From positions 12,452,001 to 12,516,000 of the forward strand of contig NC_135360.1 in assembly GCF_051622035.1 (NCBI RefSeq): DNA of 64,000 nt, given 5' to 3'. Of this stretch, positions 34,866 to 47,532 are shown piece after piece. Within the stretch, counting starts at the first letter, position 1, and the number at the start of each line of letters is the position of its first letter. The position numbers and the translations under genes were made by a program. The notes under the pieces are model-generated. The model did no database searches. It was not told the DNA's origin and worked only from the letters and a program-made list of their open reading frames with translations. This DNA comes from Arctopsyche grandis (Eukaryota; Arthropoda; Insecta; Trichoptera; Hydropsychidae).

Positions 34866-36920
34866 TAATCATGGATATACAGTCAAATTTCATATTACGC
34901 GCTAGATCTGTCCCATAAGAAAATTGAAAAAAACAAGAAGGGAAATGAAAAATAATAAAATTGTAATTTTAATTTTATTTTTTTTACATTTCTAGCGCCT
35001 TTTTGCTAAATCATGAAATTGTAACATTAAAAACAAATGCTGATTATTCTATGTATCGAATAGGATTATTAAAGCGCGAAATTTTAAGATGTTTATTTAA
35101 AAAAATATATTATATATACATATTAGAAAAAAACATTTCATATGATTTGGTCGTCAATAAGTAAAACTTTTGTTCAAGAAAATTTTAGCTGGGAAATGAA
35201 AAATATTTTTTTCATTTTCTTTAAGTGAGACATATTTTTAAATAGATCGTTGATTGTCATTTGAAAAAACCGGTAGATCCGGCCGGTTGACAACACTGTG
35301 AAAAACAATCTTATTCGAGGAATGCATTAAAATGGGATCATTTGTATGCAGACTTGAACAATGTCGAATCAATCTGATTTCGTAGTAAAAAATGTTCGAG
35401 AAAATCTTAATAAATATTAACCCTAAGTATGTATGTATTATATACAAATCATGCGATTTGAATCCCGTCAATTTTCCGATAAAATAATATTTAAATATTG
35501 TATAAATAAAATAATATGTACCTACCTGTGTATGATTGATTTTTTTGCGTTTGAATGAAACTTCCTTAAAAACAAACGAAAAAAGCTAATAATAAAATAA
35601 GCAGATATAAATGAATTCATTTGAATTTTTGTTGTTTAATTTCCACTATCAAAAGCATTATAATTTAAAATGTGTGTAACAGTATTTATATATGCAAAAA
35701 ATTAAAAATAGAAATTGAAAATGTACGTACAATGTACAAATAATAACTTCCGACACATGTTGTAATATCAACTCAAAATTTATTTAAATAAGTAAAAGTT
35801 GCAAATAAAAAATAAAAAATCTCTTCCATTCTTCATATGTAAACATATATACATATACATATATTATATATACAATATGTATGTATGTATGTACAAATTT
35901 CGTTTGTATTAAAAAATTAAAGCATCACTGTTCCGTGACGATGTATGTATGTGTCATTAAATATTTTAACCCTTTCACTCCTATCATGTTGTTACATTGA
36001 CAGTAAAAAACAAACAAGACACTCACCTTGTACTCTTAACGCCTTCGTGAATACTAGTAGGATGAATATTTTAAGCGAGAACGAAAGAAGGGAATGATAC
36101 TCTCTAAAGTCCAAAGCCATGACTATAGGTCTTGCTGTGATCATGTTTAGTTCTTGCCGATGGACTTTGTTGTTATCTCTCTGTTAAAATATTCACATCT
36201 GACATCTTAAAAACGTCGTTTTTCTGTGCTATATATATCTGTAAGAAAATTATCGTTTGGATTATTGTTATTTTAAACAGAAGATAGATATTTAATTGAG
36301 CGTGCTCTACTCCGATTTCAGACGCGAAAAGTGCAATTATATAAATTTCTAAAATGTTAACAGCAATAAAACAGACAATTATCAAAGAGTTTCAATTGCA
36401 AATTTAACCGTATCGCCACCATAAAAGAACAATATACAAAAAAAAAAAACAATCGTTTAACACTATGGGAATATGGAAGTGAAGTCGAAGGAGTCAAATT
36501 GCGCCGACAATGAAACACCCAGTGCCGATTGTTAATTACAATTATTCATTTTTAGTGAAAGAAATTACGGAAAAAGTAGAAATTGCCGTTTTGCATTTCT
36601 TTGAAGTTAATTAACTTCCGACAAATACAAACGAAATTGCAAAATATTATGGACTGACGATCGGCGACGCAACCACTTCACAGTTTATTGAATTCGAGTT
36701 TTATTGAAATGTTAATCGCTGAAAATCGAAAACGATCTACTGCACTATAATACTTATTTCAAAAGCATACATTAAACATCGCTAATGAGTGCAACGAAGA
36801 GAAAGATGAAATTCACCGTTCACAGACACGATGAAACGTTCAATATAACTAACATATTTATTACACATTTGGTTGGAAGAAAGTTGGTTATTTTTATAAT
36901 ACAATAAAAAAAAAGTACCT
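34866..36920. other. Gene-poor AT-rich spacer
   Basis: No coding exon, RNA gene or clear repeat identified. Frames are short and AT-driven. Confidence 0.5.
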
Positions 36921-37564
36921 GTTCACTAGTTAGGCTCACGCTTTGCGCTCGAAAACTGATTATTACGCTTCGCTGCGACATCGTGTTTCGACTATGTGTC
37001 AGCAGATGTCTCAAGTGTTAAAATCAGTATTCGCCCAAGTTCCTGACAATCATACATATGTACGTCTTGGGTGACCGTGAAAAAGTCGAAGTGAAAAAGT
37101 CGAAAATATTCGTTTATCATGCATACATATGAAAAACGGTTAGTGTATATGTATGTATATCAGTGGCGTGCGGTAAAAGTCTCTCTCCCCCCATCGTACA
37201 TCCTCACTTAATTTGCAGGAGCAGGATACAACAGGAACAAGAGGAACAGGCTTTTCCTCCCGTATCCTGCGCGCGCATATTAAACAAGGCTGTATGACAA
37301 AAAAAGAGATAATTTCACCGCATGCCACTCATATATATTATATATACATAGTACCGTTTAACATACACCTTTTTTTTTGATCTTTCGACTTAAGATCTTT
37401 CGATTTTCGATCTTTGCCTTCCGATAATTGCTTTTTCGGTCCCGTGAGGTAGACCCGTATAATCGTCAGAACATGTGCGAATACTGATTTTAGCACTTGA
37501 GACATTTGTTGACATATAGTAATAGTTATTTTTTGAGGGCGAAGCGTGAGCCTAACTAGTGAAC
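36921..37564. mobile_element. 644 bp composite fold-back element
   Basis: Outer ends GTTCACTAGTTAGGCTCACG (36921) and CGTGAGCCTAACTAGTGAAC (to 37564) are perfect inverted repeats, and arms of about 130 bp pair (ATGTCTCAAGTG and AAAATCAGTATTCGC recur inverted). Inside lie the GGGTGACCGTG and GTGAGGTAGACCC flanks shared with 2276-2655, and in the centre the nested MITE at 37161-37330. Confidence 0.85.
37161..37330. mobile_element. Fold-back MITE, AGTGGCRTGCGG family, copy 2
   Basis: Ends CAGTGGCGTGCGG and CCGCATGCCACTC. Sequence and flanks are the inverse of copy 1 at 2409-2582, nested at the centre of the larger palindrome. Confidence 0.8.
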
Positions 37565-37984
37565 AACTACCAAAAAAATATGTATACAAAGGGCTCTTTT
37601 CGTGTTCGGACATTTAATCATGACCATTTCATCGCGGAGGCTTTTTATCGCGGGGACAACTCACTATAGATTTTATGCAAATATTTTTTATCCACAATAC
37701 ATATTATTCTTTAATTTTAATGTTAACTGTCAATATACTTTTTGAAATGTATAATGAAACCGCCCTTCAAATATTTGGAGCAATAATTTTTTGAATCATA
37801 CCTATGTAGTTAATCTTTTTTAATAAATTTAATTGAAATCTAGTTTTCTTTTATCAACAAAAAAATAAATTATATATGTTGTTTGAAATTTTTTATTACC
37901 ATATAATATAATTTAATAATAGTTACATGAAATCTTTCCGCGAGTTGTCCCCGTGATGTTAAGTCTTATAATCGGCTTTTTTCC

Positions 37985-38190
37985 ATAAGAATGCAGCGGA
38001 ACGCCGTTCCGGAACCTTTTGCACGGCATTTTTAATGTTTCAAAAGCAATTGGACTCAAAAATATTTGTGCGTATATAACCACAAACAATATTTATACGA
38101 TAAGCTAAAATGATAAAATATGGTGCTATTATGCAGAGGATGAAATATGGATGGATACAAAAGCGTATGAACAAGAAGTGCGTTAAAAGC
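37985..38190 (+). repeat. Dispersed repeat, uninterrupted copy
   Basis: GGAACGCCGTTCCGGAACC, TTTTTAATGTTTCAAAAGCA, AAAATGATAAAATAT and GGATGAAATATGGATGGAT occur in the same order at 49455-50233, where a 0.6 kb palindromic insert separates them. Confidence 0.7.
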
Positions 38191-41100
38191 CCTGTGTATA
38201 CGTATGTATACGTATATGTACCATTTAAATCATTTCCCAAGTCGGAAAAGTTTGTTAGGATGTTCATATTTCTATTCTAAACTTTTGATTGTTTACTCAT
38301 AATACTGCAAATAGGTCAACTATGTAAAATTATAAGTACTATCGCTTCATCGTTGATATTAATCTCGCTCAAATCCGTAGTATATGGTCTTCTTTTAGTC
38401 TAGTGGTATAATTTTAATTTGATTAGCATTTTTTACAACTGCGTAGTGATCATATGTAAAATTAAACGAAAATACAACAAACACCTTAATACCGTAACGA
38501 AGCAATTGGGTTGTGACGTTGTAACGGTTGAGCTTTTGTCGGTCTTTATTTTAGAGAATTTTGCTGATAATAGCGAATTGCCATTTTTCAAGTATCATAT
38601 ATTTGTAGCATATATTCATGTTAAAAAAAAGTTGAACTTCATCCTGGTATGCTGGTATGGAATGTAATTAAATTTGCATACAATTCAATTTAAGGTTTAT
38701 ATGGGAAAATTTTATTATTAGGCGTATTTTATGCATATTATATACGATAGTACGAAAATGTTAATTAAACAATGAGTCTGAAGTTGCTTAATTGTGTAGG
38801 AAAAATCATTTTTCTTATTGATTCTGTAGAAATATTGCGCGAATATTTTATTGAAATGGGTATATTGATGTATTCTAGCGTTAGCTCACTGTTTTTCATA
38901 GATAATTGCCTATATTGAAATGAGTAATGTACGCAACAAGTTCTACGATCGAAAACAAAAACTTTTCTGATAATTTGTTCCGGTCACTTCCTGTGAGAAT
39001 CATCTCTGAGTAATAAAAAAAATATTTTACCTCACACACTGCAAGGTCAAATTATATCTCACCCATTGTTCAAATGCGATTAAAAATATTCCCTGTTTTA
39101 AAACACAAAAAGAGGATTTGAGAGGTGTTTCTGAACGACCTCCAAATTCCAGACAATCAAAATTATAAAATAAAATCTTGAAAATTGATATCCGTAATAC
39201 ATACTAATAAGATCTTTTCGATTAACATATTGAAAATAATCACTAGTAATGCATTTTCTGTTTAAATCAGTAGTGGTGCTTTTAGGGGTGGAAAAATCCA
39301 CAGTTTTACTATTATGTATGTAATTATACAAAATATATTATCTGTCACGTCATTACATATTAGTTATTATGATGCCAGTAGTTTGGTTTACATTTTTGTA
39401 TTTCCGAAATTATTCAGGTCAAACCGGAAATGCATTTTTGGCACACCCTTTCTCATTTCCGTTTCTATCAATCTGATAATTTTATCTTTTAATTTTACTT
39501 ATAGTGTACACAATAATTTCATGTATTTATTTATTTAATTGCACGTTGGCGCTATCTCGCAAAATCTGCAGATTTAAATAATTATTCCTGAAACTTTAGC
39601 TTACCAAGTAGGTCAATTACTTTGAAGCGGCACAAACTATCTATTAAAAAGCGGTAATTGAATGTTATTACATTATTTGAAAACGAACACAGTAAATCAT
39701 GTTTTAATTGACAATAAATATAAATGATGGTTGTATTACAACGTCTTAGCACACATACATATATTATTGTTTAATTTTCATATACAAACATACATTTAAT
39801 AATAAATATCACTTACATATTGATTTCCAATAAGTCAATTCCAACAATGTTTCACTGAGCAATTACACTATTGTTATTCACTTAATATTTCCTAAACATG
39901 CAATTAATATTTTACTAGAGAAATTTTCTCGTGTGAACTATTCAAGGATTCCTCTCTTACAATACGTACATACTTGGAAATTTAATCGAAATATATAAAA
40001 TGTATTAACTTTCAGTCACATCCAACTTTAAAAAACAATGAACGCATTATTTAAGATTTTTTTCGGTATTTTTAGTGAGTCATACATATAATGCGAATCT
40101 TTCGAGCGTGGTATCGTGATAGAACAATTTAGAGCACTATTCAAAATACAATATAATAGAATAATTAAGATTAATGACTTAATAAATTTTATATTTATTA
40201 GATGGCATACAGTCAAATTTAATTGGGGGTTAATCTTTTGGTGGGTAAATCTCTGTATTTTTTCGATACAACTCGATCCACGATATATTGCCGTTTGAAC
40301 GACGATTCTAAAGTATGTAGATTTGATGATGTTTACAATACGATATATGGAATACAAATGATGCCGGTTTGAAAACACGATAGCACACCTCGCGGCTTGC
40401 GTTTCCGTCGATCACTGAACCACCGTTCAAACAAAAGGTGAGGGGGAGCCGGTGCACCTGTCTTCACTCTTGTGTGAACACTTGATGAGGGGGGATTATT
40501 ATGCCCAAATGCACAGCGATATACAAAAAAATCAATCCAACCAGACAACGGAAATGATTGACCGCCGAAACGGGCACTTCCTTCCGCACCCCAGCATCAC
40601 GGGTTGGTTTAAACGTGAAAGAATAATTCTCCACGTTTCCAAGAGTTGAATTTGTTCATGTTTAAATATCACTCATAAGTCATAATACACTGTCGAAACT
40701 TAGTGGACAACGTCACTATAACACAAAAGGAAACAATATCAATAGTTTTCTGGTGTTGTAGTAACGCAGTACTTTGATATAAATATAATATGTAAGTACC
40801 TACATAATCCTACGTATGCCAGTAGTACGGGTTTGCTACAAGTCGCTGCAAACGACGCGGCTGCATGCTCATTTCGATTTCGGTATTTCGACGAAATTCA
40901 AAAAACGAGATATTCATTGGGTCGCGCAGATGACTTTTCCATGTGCATTGATGATTGGCAATTATTAAAATTGAGTTGGATCTTTCTGGCAAGTTTAAAA
41001 AGACAAGTATCAGGATCACAAGACGAGTGGAGTGGTATATTGGGAATCTGACACAGAGTTCGTATAAGTGCGAGCAGTACTCGCGGCAAATATATGCGTG

Positions 41101-41207
41101 CGAAAGAGACATCCATACGTTCGACATCGATACAAGTTCGAGTGAACATGCGGTCAAACAGTCGTGAATTTCGTCGAGATGAAAAATACCACAGCACAGC
41201 GGTACGG
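38191..41207. other. Gene-poor spacer
   Basis: 40340-40640 and 40830-41170 are less AT-rich, with overlapping frames on both strands, and may be promoter or untranslated exon sequence. I see no supported coding exon. Confidence 0.4.
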
Positions 41208-41625
41208 CTCGGTGGTGGCGTTTATGTTTAGCACCGAGAGGTTAACGGGTTCGATTCCTTGCTAATCTTTAATATTGCTGGTCAGACTTGGATATATCCA
41301 AGTCGATCGTTTCTTATCATAGTTTGCCAATCTGATTTCATTGTTGAAACGGTTCCTCCATAAAATTGGCAAAAATCATCCTACCCGCTGTTACAAATAT
41401 CTGAATTTGATTTTTATACAATATGTAAAAATTTATCTACAAGTCTAAATCCATAGATGTCTCTATGGATTAATTAATTAATTAATTATTTTTTAATTTC
41501 GTGTTCTTCAGCCTCTGGAAATACAGCGATTTATGTAATAAAAATGTATTTATTGTCTAGGAAGGCGCATTGCGGTATACCTGCTAGGCCGTCCTGGTAT
41601 ATACATATGTAAAATAAAATAAAAA
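41208..41625 (+). mobile_element. tRNA-derived SINE, copy 8, full length
   Basis: Head with B-box-like AACGGGTTCGATTCC (41248), middle TTGCTGGTCAGACTTGGATA, GATCGTTTCTTATC and CTGATTTCATTGTTGAAACG, then CATAGATGTCTCTATGG, and the tail GTCTAGGAAGGCGCATTG, TAGGCCGTCCTGG, followed by an A-rich end of AAATAAAA units. Confidence 0.8.
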
Positions 41626-42085
41626 ATAAAAATATCAGGAAAATTTATTCAGATGTAGTGAAACCTTCTTCAAGTTGGGCCACCATCATGGTGCTGCCAT
41701 AAATTGCACATTGATATCCTACTTTCACCACGTGTGTGGGAACAGGCTGCCAGTGCAGTGATCGTGGTCCAGCGTGGAGAGGGGGCATAGCATTTGTTGA
41801 ATCAGCCTGTAGCGGCTCTATGACATGGTTGAGTTTCGGTCACTATTCAGCGAGCTGGGACCAACTCGGCCATGTTGGTTTGCCGCTGCTTTACTTCCTT
41901 CCCAACCAACATATTAAATAGTCGTGTCTTCAAAAATTCCGTCGTTTCACTCCATACGCCCCCCATAACTATTTGATTCAAAGGTTTTAAATTTGAAAGG
42001 ACCCCAAGCCTTAAGCCTCAAGTTAACGAATTGTTGGGCTTATTTGAATTTAAAGGGCGATTTTCCTGTTCGAGAAGTTTCTTAG
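41626..42085. other. Spacer, possibly part of a larger element
   Basis: Less AT-rich than the surroundings and lying next to the hairpins at 42086-42419. No coding motif recognised. Confidence 0.35.
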
Positions 42086-42268
42086 CCCGCCTTTACTCGG
42101 ACAGGATGGATTAAACCGGCAGTCGTGCCTGCCCCAGGTACTAAGCTAAGGTTGTATGGGTGGGTATGCATTGTGAAACATTGCATACCCACCCATACAG
42201 CACTGAGCTTAGTACCCGGCGCAGCCACGGTGCCAGTCTAATCCATCTTGCCCATGTAAACCGGGGCT
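42086..42268. repeat. Long imperfect hairpin
   Basis: Two arms of about 85 bp meet at TTGTGAAACA (42171-42180). The inner stem GTATGGGTGGGTATGCA (42154-42170) pairs perfectly with 42182-42198, and outer pieces GGTACTAAGCT, GATGGATTA and GTTTAC/GTAAAC pair with few mismatches. Confidence 0.85.
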
Positions 42269-42373
42269 TAGAGTATGGTATTTGCCAGTGTTTGCAAGTG
42301 CCGTCGTTTTATGGTCTCGTGATCTCACGGTCGGCGCATTCTGGGGACAGAGCTGACCGACGACCAAGTTGAC

Positions 42374-42419
42374 AATCGAGCCAGAAGCCAATGCCCGGCT
42401 ATTGGCTTCTGGCTCGATT
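42374..42419. repeat. Perfect short hairpin
   Basis: CGAGCCAGAAGCCAAT (42377-42392) is followed by an 8-base loop and its exact complement (42401-42416); three more pairs extend the stem to 19 bp. It could be a transposon end hairpin or a small-RNA precursor-like fold. Confidence 0.9.
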
Positions 42420-43334
42420 TATTTAGCTTCTCCGAGTATTTAACGAAGTCAAAGATTCACTGTGTTCAGCAGGGTAGCGTTCTTAAGGTAGTAGGTATTT
42501 TTGACTAGAGCATGTGAGCTGTGGATGAAGGAAGTCTGGCCAATGGCTGTAGAATGGCTGAGTTTTCAGGGGTGAAAAGACAACTGAACACACGAATATT
42601 GAACACAGTAACAAGTGCACGCAGTGTGTTTAGCAACTTGTAGACAACTTATAGACTACTGAACACAATTAAAATGAGTTTGAAACAGTATGAAATACAA
42701 ATAAAATAAATTATAATACTCTTATGTTCTTTTGTCGTAAAATCGTTTTCAGGTTTACCTGATGGGATCTACCTGCACGGCGGAAATAGAAATGTCAGTA
42801 CTGTCAGTATTATTCTTAGTTATTCGGTATTTGATTTTATAGCTTTTATTATTTTAAAATATCCAATAAATTGATTTCAATTTCTGAAAATGTAAAATAC
42901 GGTAAAAGGATTATTGCGCACATTGTGATCGCGCGCACGACCATCGATCCACATTGATGGAGTTTTTGGGTGCCAGACGTTTTGTGATCGAGATTTTAGT
43001 GACGTGCGCGAGATCACTTTTTGCGGAATTACCACCGAACCTTAAAATACAGTATAATATGGAGAATAAATTATGCAATTAATATAATAAAACGATAACA
43101 CGATAGTGGACATTACATAGAGCATTTTGGCCAAAGTTTTAGCTGTCAAAAGGCCGATCGCCAGGTATTTATTATTATATGCAATCGTTTTAATTCATTT
43201 GTATCATTTAAAATAAAAATGTATGTATATATATATATATATATTTTAATTATTTGTAGATGTGTTTATTAAAATTTTTGCTTCATATTCTTTAGTTACT
43301 TGAAAATATTCTACAATCTACAAAATATTTCAAG
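42420..43334. other. Upstream region of the MFSD9-like gene
   Basis: Contains a MITE fragment at about 42960-43041 (GTGCCAGACG, GATCGAGATTTTAG, ACCACCGAACC) and AT-rich sequence. The promoter and 5-prime UTR of the downstream transporter gene should be in its right part. Confidence 0.5.
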
Positions 43335-44874
43335 ATGAATTTGAAAATAATCATTTTATATTTAATAACTTTCGTAGTAAGTACTTTTCGTTTCTTACTT
43401 TTTTAGTAATGAATGTATATTATGAAAATTAATCCACTTACAAACTTTTTTTTCAGGATTTATTTGCTGTGGGTCTTGTTGTGCCGTTGATTAGCTCTCA
43501 TGTAATATCTCTCGGCGGAACTCACTTTATAGTCGGCCTTATGGGTTCCTTTTATTGTGGATTACAATTATTTTCAGGGCCGATACTGGTAAAACTGCTT
43601 TATCTAAAATTGTTTTACATTGTCTTAAATCCTTTCAACGTTTAATTTTTTTAGGGGAGTTTGAGTGACGTGAATGGCCGAAAGCCTGTGCTCATTGTAA
43701 CATTACTTTGCTGTAGTATTGCCTATTTTTGTTTCGGATGTATATCGTCTATATATGTATTATTATTTCTTCGCATGGTGCTAGGTAAGTTTGGCGTTTT
43801 TGAAATACACACTATTAAGCAGAAATTCTTATTACATATAATCTAATCAATTGCAGGTGTGTTTAAACATACGCAAACGTTATCAAAAGCCTTTGTTACG
43901 GATATTGTAAAAAGTGATGTGCAATCAGAAGTTTATGGTAAAATGGCAGCTATATCTGGTGTAGGTATAACTTTAGCACCAGTAATCGGTGGACACATTT
44001 CTGAAGACTATCCTGATCATGGATTTTTAACGGTTTGCATGATAACATCAATTTTGTTTGTAGTAAATGCAGGTAGGAATTAATTATTTTGTTGAAATAT
44101 TTTATTTTATATTACTTCATTACTTTTTATGACTTTATTTCAGGCTTGGTTTATGCTATTAAAGGCAATAAAAACGATACTCGGGAAACATCAAAGTCAG
44201 ATGTTGCAGTAAAAAACATAAATTATTTACAATTAATCAATAATAGTTGGGCTAAATCAATCAAGGAATTAAAAGACATAGATTGGTATACATATTGGGA
44301 TGCTTTTCTCCTAAAAGGTCTTGTAGGTTTTAGTATGAGTATTTTCCACTCTAATTATTCACCGTTACTTAAAATAAATTACAACCTGTCTCCAAAATGG
44401 ATTGGATATACAATATCTTTTCAAGGTGTAGTCGGTTCATGTTGCAGTTTCTTCATTGACTATTTAAATAACAAGTTCTATAAAAATGACAAAAACTACA
44501 CTCAAAGAAACTTGCATTGTTTTGCAGCGCTGACATGCACATTTGCAATCATGATAATTTGCAACCAATGGTACTTGTTTGTCTTATTGTTAATACCGAT
44601 AGCCACGGCAAATGCTATTTTGAGATTAATCACATTAGAGATGATTGTTAGAAAGTCATCTGAAAAGCATAGAGGATCCTTAATTGGCGCTGCAAATAGC
44701 GTTCGATCAATTTCTGGTATCATCGGTCCGTTTGTAGCCGGATCATTAGCGGATTTAGTAGGTGTTAGATATGTTTTGATAGTTTCTTTAGTGTCTGCCA
44801 GTATAGGATTTGCGATCGCTCGAAGTTATAGGAAGAGTGATAAATACATTAAAATAGACAAGAAAAAGAAATGA
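43335..44874 (+). CDS. MFSD9: MFSD9-type major facilitator transporter
   Basis: Five exons: 43335-43376, 43457-43588, 43655-43784, 43857-44072 and 44144-44874, about 416 residues, with canonical GT-AG borders and consistent phases (0, 0, 1, 1). The ATG at 43335 opens the first membrane helix. Exon 2 gives DLFAVGLVVPLISSHV, the exon 2/3 junction gives the MFS motif A in the loop after helix 2 (GSLSDVNGRKPVL), exon 4 has IFKHT-type VFKHTQTLSKA and the GVGITLAPVIGG helix. The C-terminal half repeats the fold and carries a second motif, GSLADLVGVRY. These blocks match the vertebrate MFSD9 pattern as I remember it. The family are 12-helix secondary transporters in endomembranes or plasma membrane; the substrate is not known. 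The C-terminus is Lys-rich. It is convergent with PET100, about 0.5 kb apart. Confidence 0.92.
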
Positions 44875-45369
44875 TGCATGTTTGTAAAGATTTTATAAAA
44901 CAAATCATACAAATTTCCCAAAAAAAAAAACAAAACATTATTTTAAAAAAATAGCCCCTCATTCCAAATACTGCTGATTTATTTAAATATCATCGATATT
45001 ATTTAATGAAGTTATTTTGATCGATATATTACATAACAGTATTATATTTTAAATAGAGTGAATATCCGTGATATGTGTACAGGGTGTATTATATATTATA
45101 ATGTACAAATATAGTTGTTAAGTTTGTAATGATTTATATGTATTTTGTTAAATAAATATGTTTATAAATTGATAGAAATGTTTTTGAAATTAAATTTCAA
45201 TTCATTTGTCCTATATCTGTTTTTATTCCAAATTTTTACTTCTCAATACAGAAACAGAATGTACATAATTACATAAGATTGAAAATTTTAGAGATGGCAA
45301 AAAAAAAAACAAAATCTGACGCGTATACTTTATTAAGAGACTATTTTACAATTTTAAATAAATATTATA
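44875..45369. other. Convergent 3-prime flanks of MFSD9 and PET100
   Basis: AT-rich sequence with AATAAA-like signals (for example near 45150) expected to contain both 3-prime UTRs. Confidence 0.5.
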
Positions 45370-45618
45370 TTACTGTTTATTCTTCATTTCGTGTTCTTTG
45401 ATAGCTGCCGCAAGTGTTTCTTGTTCTTTCTGACGCAAGAATAATTTAGTGTTTTTTAAAAGAATTTTATCTGATTCTTTCTCTGGTGGGTACATTTCTC
45501 GTTTGAAGTTAGTAACCCACCTTTCAAAATAAGCTGGTTGATTAAACAGGTGGAATGCAACGACGGGAAATGCCATATACAGAGACATTCTCAATATTTC
45601 CAAATGCAGTCGCGCCAT
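45370..45618 (-). CDS. PET100: PET100, cytochrome c oxidase assembly factor
   Basis: An uninterrupted 82-residue frame from ATG at 45618. The upstream in-frame part has no ATG, so this start is firm. The N-terminus MARLHLEILRMSLYMAFPV forms the membrane anchor of the family, followed by the conserved FNQPAYFERWV segment and a basic, then charged helical C-terminus (LFLRQKEQETLAAAIKEHE) ending KNKQ. Length and layout match PET100 of animals, which sits in the mitochondrial inner membrane and helps assemble complex IV. TTGATCTAG just before the ATG could be a splice acceptor for a 5-prime UTR intron. Confidence 0.92.
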   Translation of the reverse strand: MARLHLEILRMSLYMAFPVVAFHLFNQPAYFERWVTNFKREMYPPEKESDKILLKNTKLFLRQKEQETLAAAIKEHEMKNKQ

Positions 45619-47129
45619 GTCTAGATCAATATAAAAAATAAATAAATTCAAGTTTTAAAATCGAATAAAAACACCGAGAAGTAAAAGAAAAGGTATAAAC
45701 CTGATAATTCACTATTGCAATTTTGACAACTGACAGTTCACCTACTGCTAGTGTTATTTTTCTTGATCTTCCCATAACAACAATATTTATGACCATATGC
45801 TATGTTTTGATTTTTATTGATTGTGGTTTTAACATTTGCAAACATAGAAATGCGTATCTATTTTTATACTGTGTAAAGGTAAACATGTAAAAAATAAAAA
45901 AAAAACATTATTTTTCGTAATTTTTTAGAAATTCACGAAATACCAACAATATATCATATCTATCATAAAAAATGAAAGGTTTGTATAAATGATAATATAT
46001 GTATTTATCATTTCAAAGCTAATAATTTTTTCAAATCATTCAAAAATTCACGCACATACATATATTTCCATATATTATAAGTCACAAGTTAAAGAAGTAC
46101 AATAATTTTTCGTTATCTGCAACAATATGTTCCATGTAATATTTTTTCTCTTTAACATGTCTTACTTTCTAATACAACTTAATTGTTTTAAATTATAATA
46201 TAAATTGAAAATATACACATCTATATTATTATTTTAATTGCCAGTTTTGTAAGTGGTATCTCAAGGTTAATGTAGAACTATCTCAACGGATCAATTGAAT
46301 TATGATTGTTGTACAAAACTCATGACCAATAAAAAAACCCATTTTTATGTATCCTATTCCTTATAGGGGTGGACCATATTAATTGGTTTAATCTGTACTA
46401 CATAGCTATACTAACTTTAAAATCCAAGTCCCAATTATGTACTGCAGATCTGATAGATCATTGCGGTCTTTCCCTTTTTGGGGGCCCCAAAATGGGTCTT
46501 TGCTACCAAAATTTATAACTTATAAATCATTATCATTGTCCACAATACGTTCGTAAGCAAAGAATAAATTAAAATATTACCTATCTTACATAGTAATTTA
46601 AAATAGTACCTATTTTATTCCAAAAATTGTCAGCGTTTCAAGTACATATAGTAAATAAATAAAAAATATGCTTTTGTAAAATCCTAATGAAAAACCATAT
46701 ACTGAAAAACATGGTGAAAAACGACGATAGCATTTTTTTTGCTGAAGTGGGGGCCTCAAATTTTAAATGCGCTCGAACCCCCTATTTACTTAACCCGTCA
46801 CTGCATGTACCATACATATATTTTTGCAAAATGTGAAAAATTTATATTTGTGAATGGCTTAATATGAATCTAGGATAAAAAATTGATAACTTGTATATAA
46901 TGGATTTTTTTTACAATTGTATATACATATGAAGAGATGCTGAAAACAATAAGTGGTTATTAAAAAAAAATCTGAAAAAACTTGCAGCGTTTCTGTTATC
47001 ATCTAATATTGCGATACTAAGATAATATTATAGTAAGCAGAAAAAAATATATTATTCGAGTTCAATAATGAATAACATTTCAATAAAATTAACCTGAAGA
47101 TGCTTGGCACATATTAATTTCAGGTTTTT
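45619..47129. other. Spacer with unclassified repeat-like pieces
   Basis: AT-rich. At 46740-46806 GGGGGCCTC and GAACCCCCTATTTACTTAAC followed by CCGTCACTG resemble a hAT-type end, but no matching opposite end was found. No gene seen. Confidence 0.4.
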
Positions 47130-47532
47130 CAGTTTTTGTCAATACATTGCTAAAACTTTATAGTGGATTGAGCATTGATAAATTACAAAAAGTGCAAAAT
47201 AGGGCAATACGTGCAATTTTGATTATGAGGAACCGTACAAATGTTAAAATGAATTAGAATGGTTGGGTACTAGAAATAGTCTATTACCTAGATATTTTAA
47301 TAATTCCATTGTTAGAAATAGAGATATGCATAATTATAGAACTAGAAATAGGAATAAATAATTTATAGGTACATAGATTTAAGAAAGCAAGAACTGCAAG
47401 ATGTGTTTTCCATGGGGGTATTCAAATCTATAATACCCTTCATGAAAATATAAGAGGTGCCAAAAACATTAGTGCCTTCTTGAAGGGTTTTAATGGATTC
47501 CTCTATGATGCTTACTATGGAAGATGTAATTA
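47130..47532 (+). mobile_element. Decayed non-LTR retrotransposon C-terminus
   Basis: Across stops and shifts the sequence reads like the end of a non-LTR reverse-transcriptase ORF: LQKVQNRAIRAIL (47190), LEWLGTRNS, RNRNN, then RKARTARCVFHGGIQIYNTL and ISAFLKGFNGFLYDAYYG. It is a different lineage from the copies at 14.5 and 30.5 kb. Confidence 0.65.

Noticed and set aside
40810-41197. Overlapping 99-115 codon frames on both strands
   Set aside because: Open in several frames at once in a less AT-rich patch, with no family motif or splice partners.
45619-45651. Upstream extension of PET100 by 11 codons
   Set aside because: The extension starts with TTG, not ATG; the ATG at 45618 gives the normal family N-terminus.
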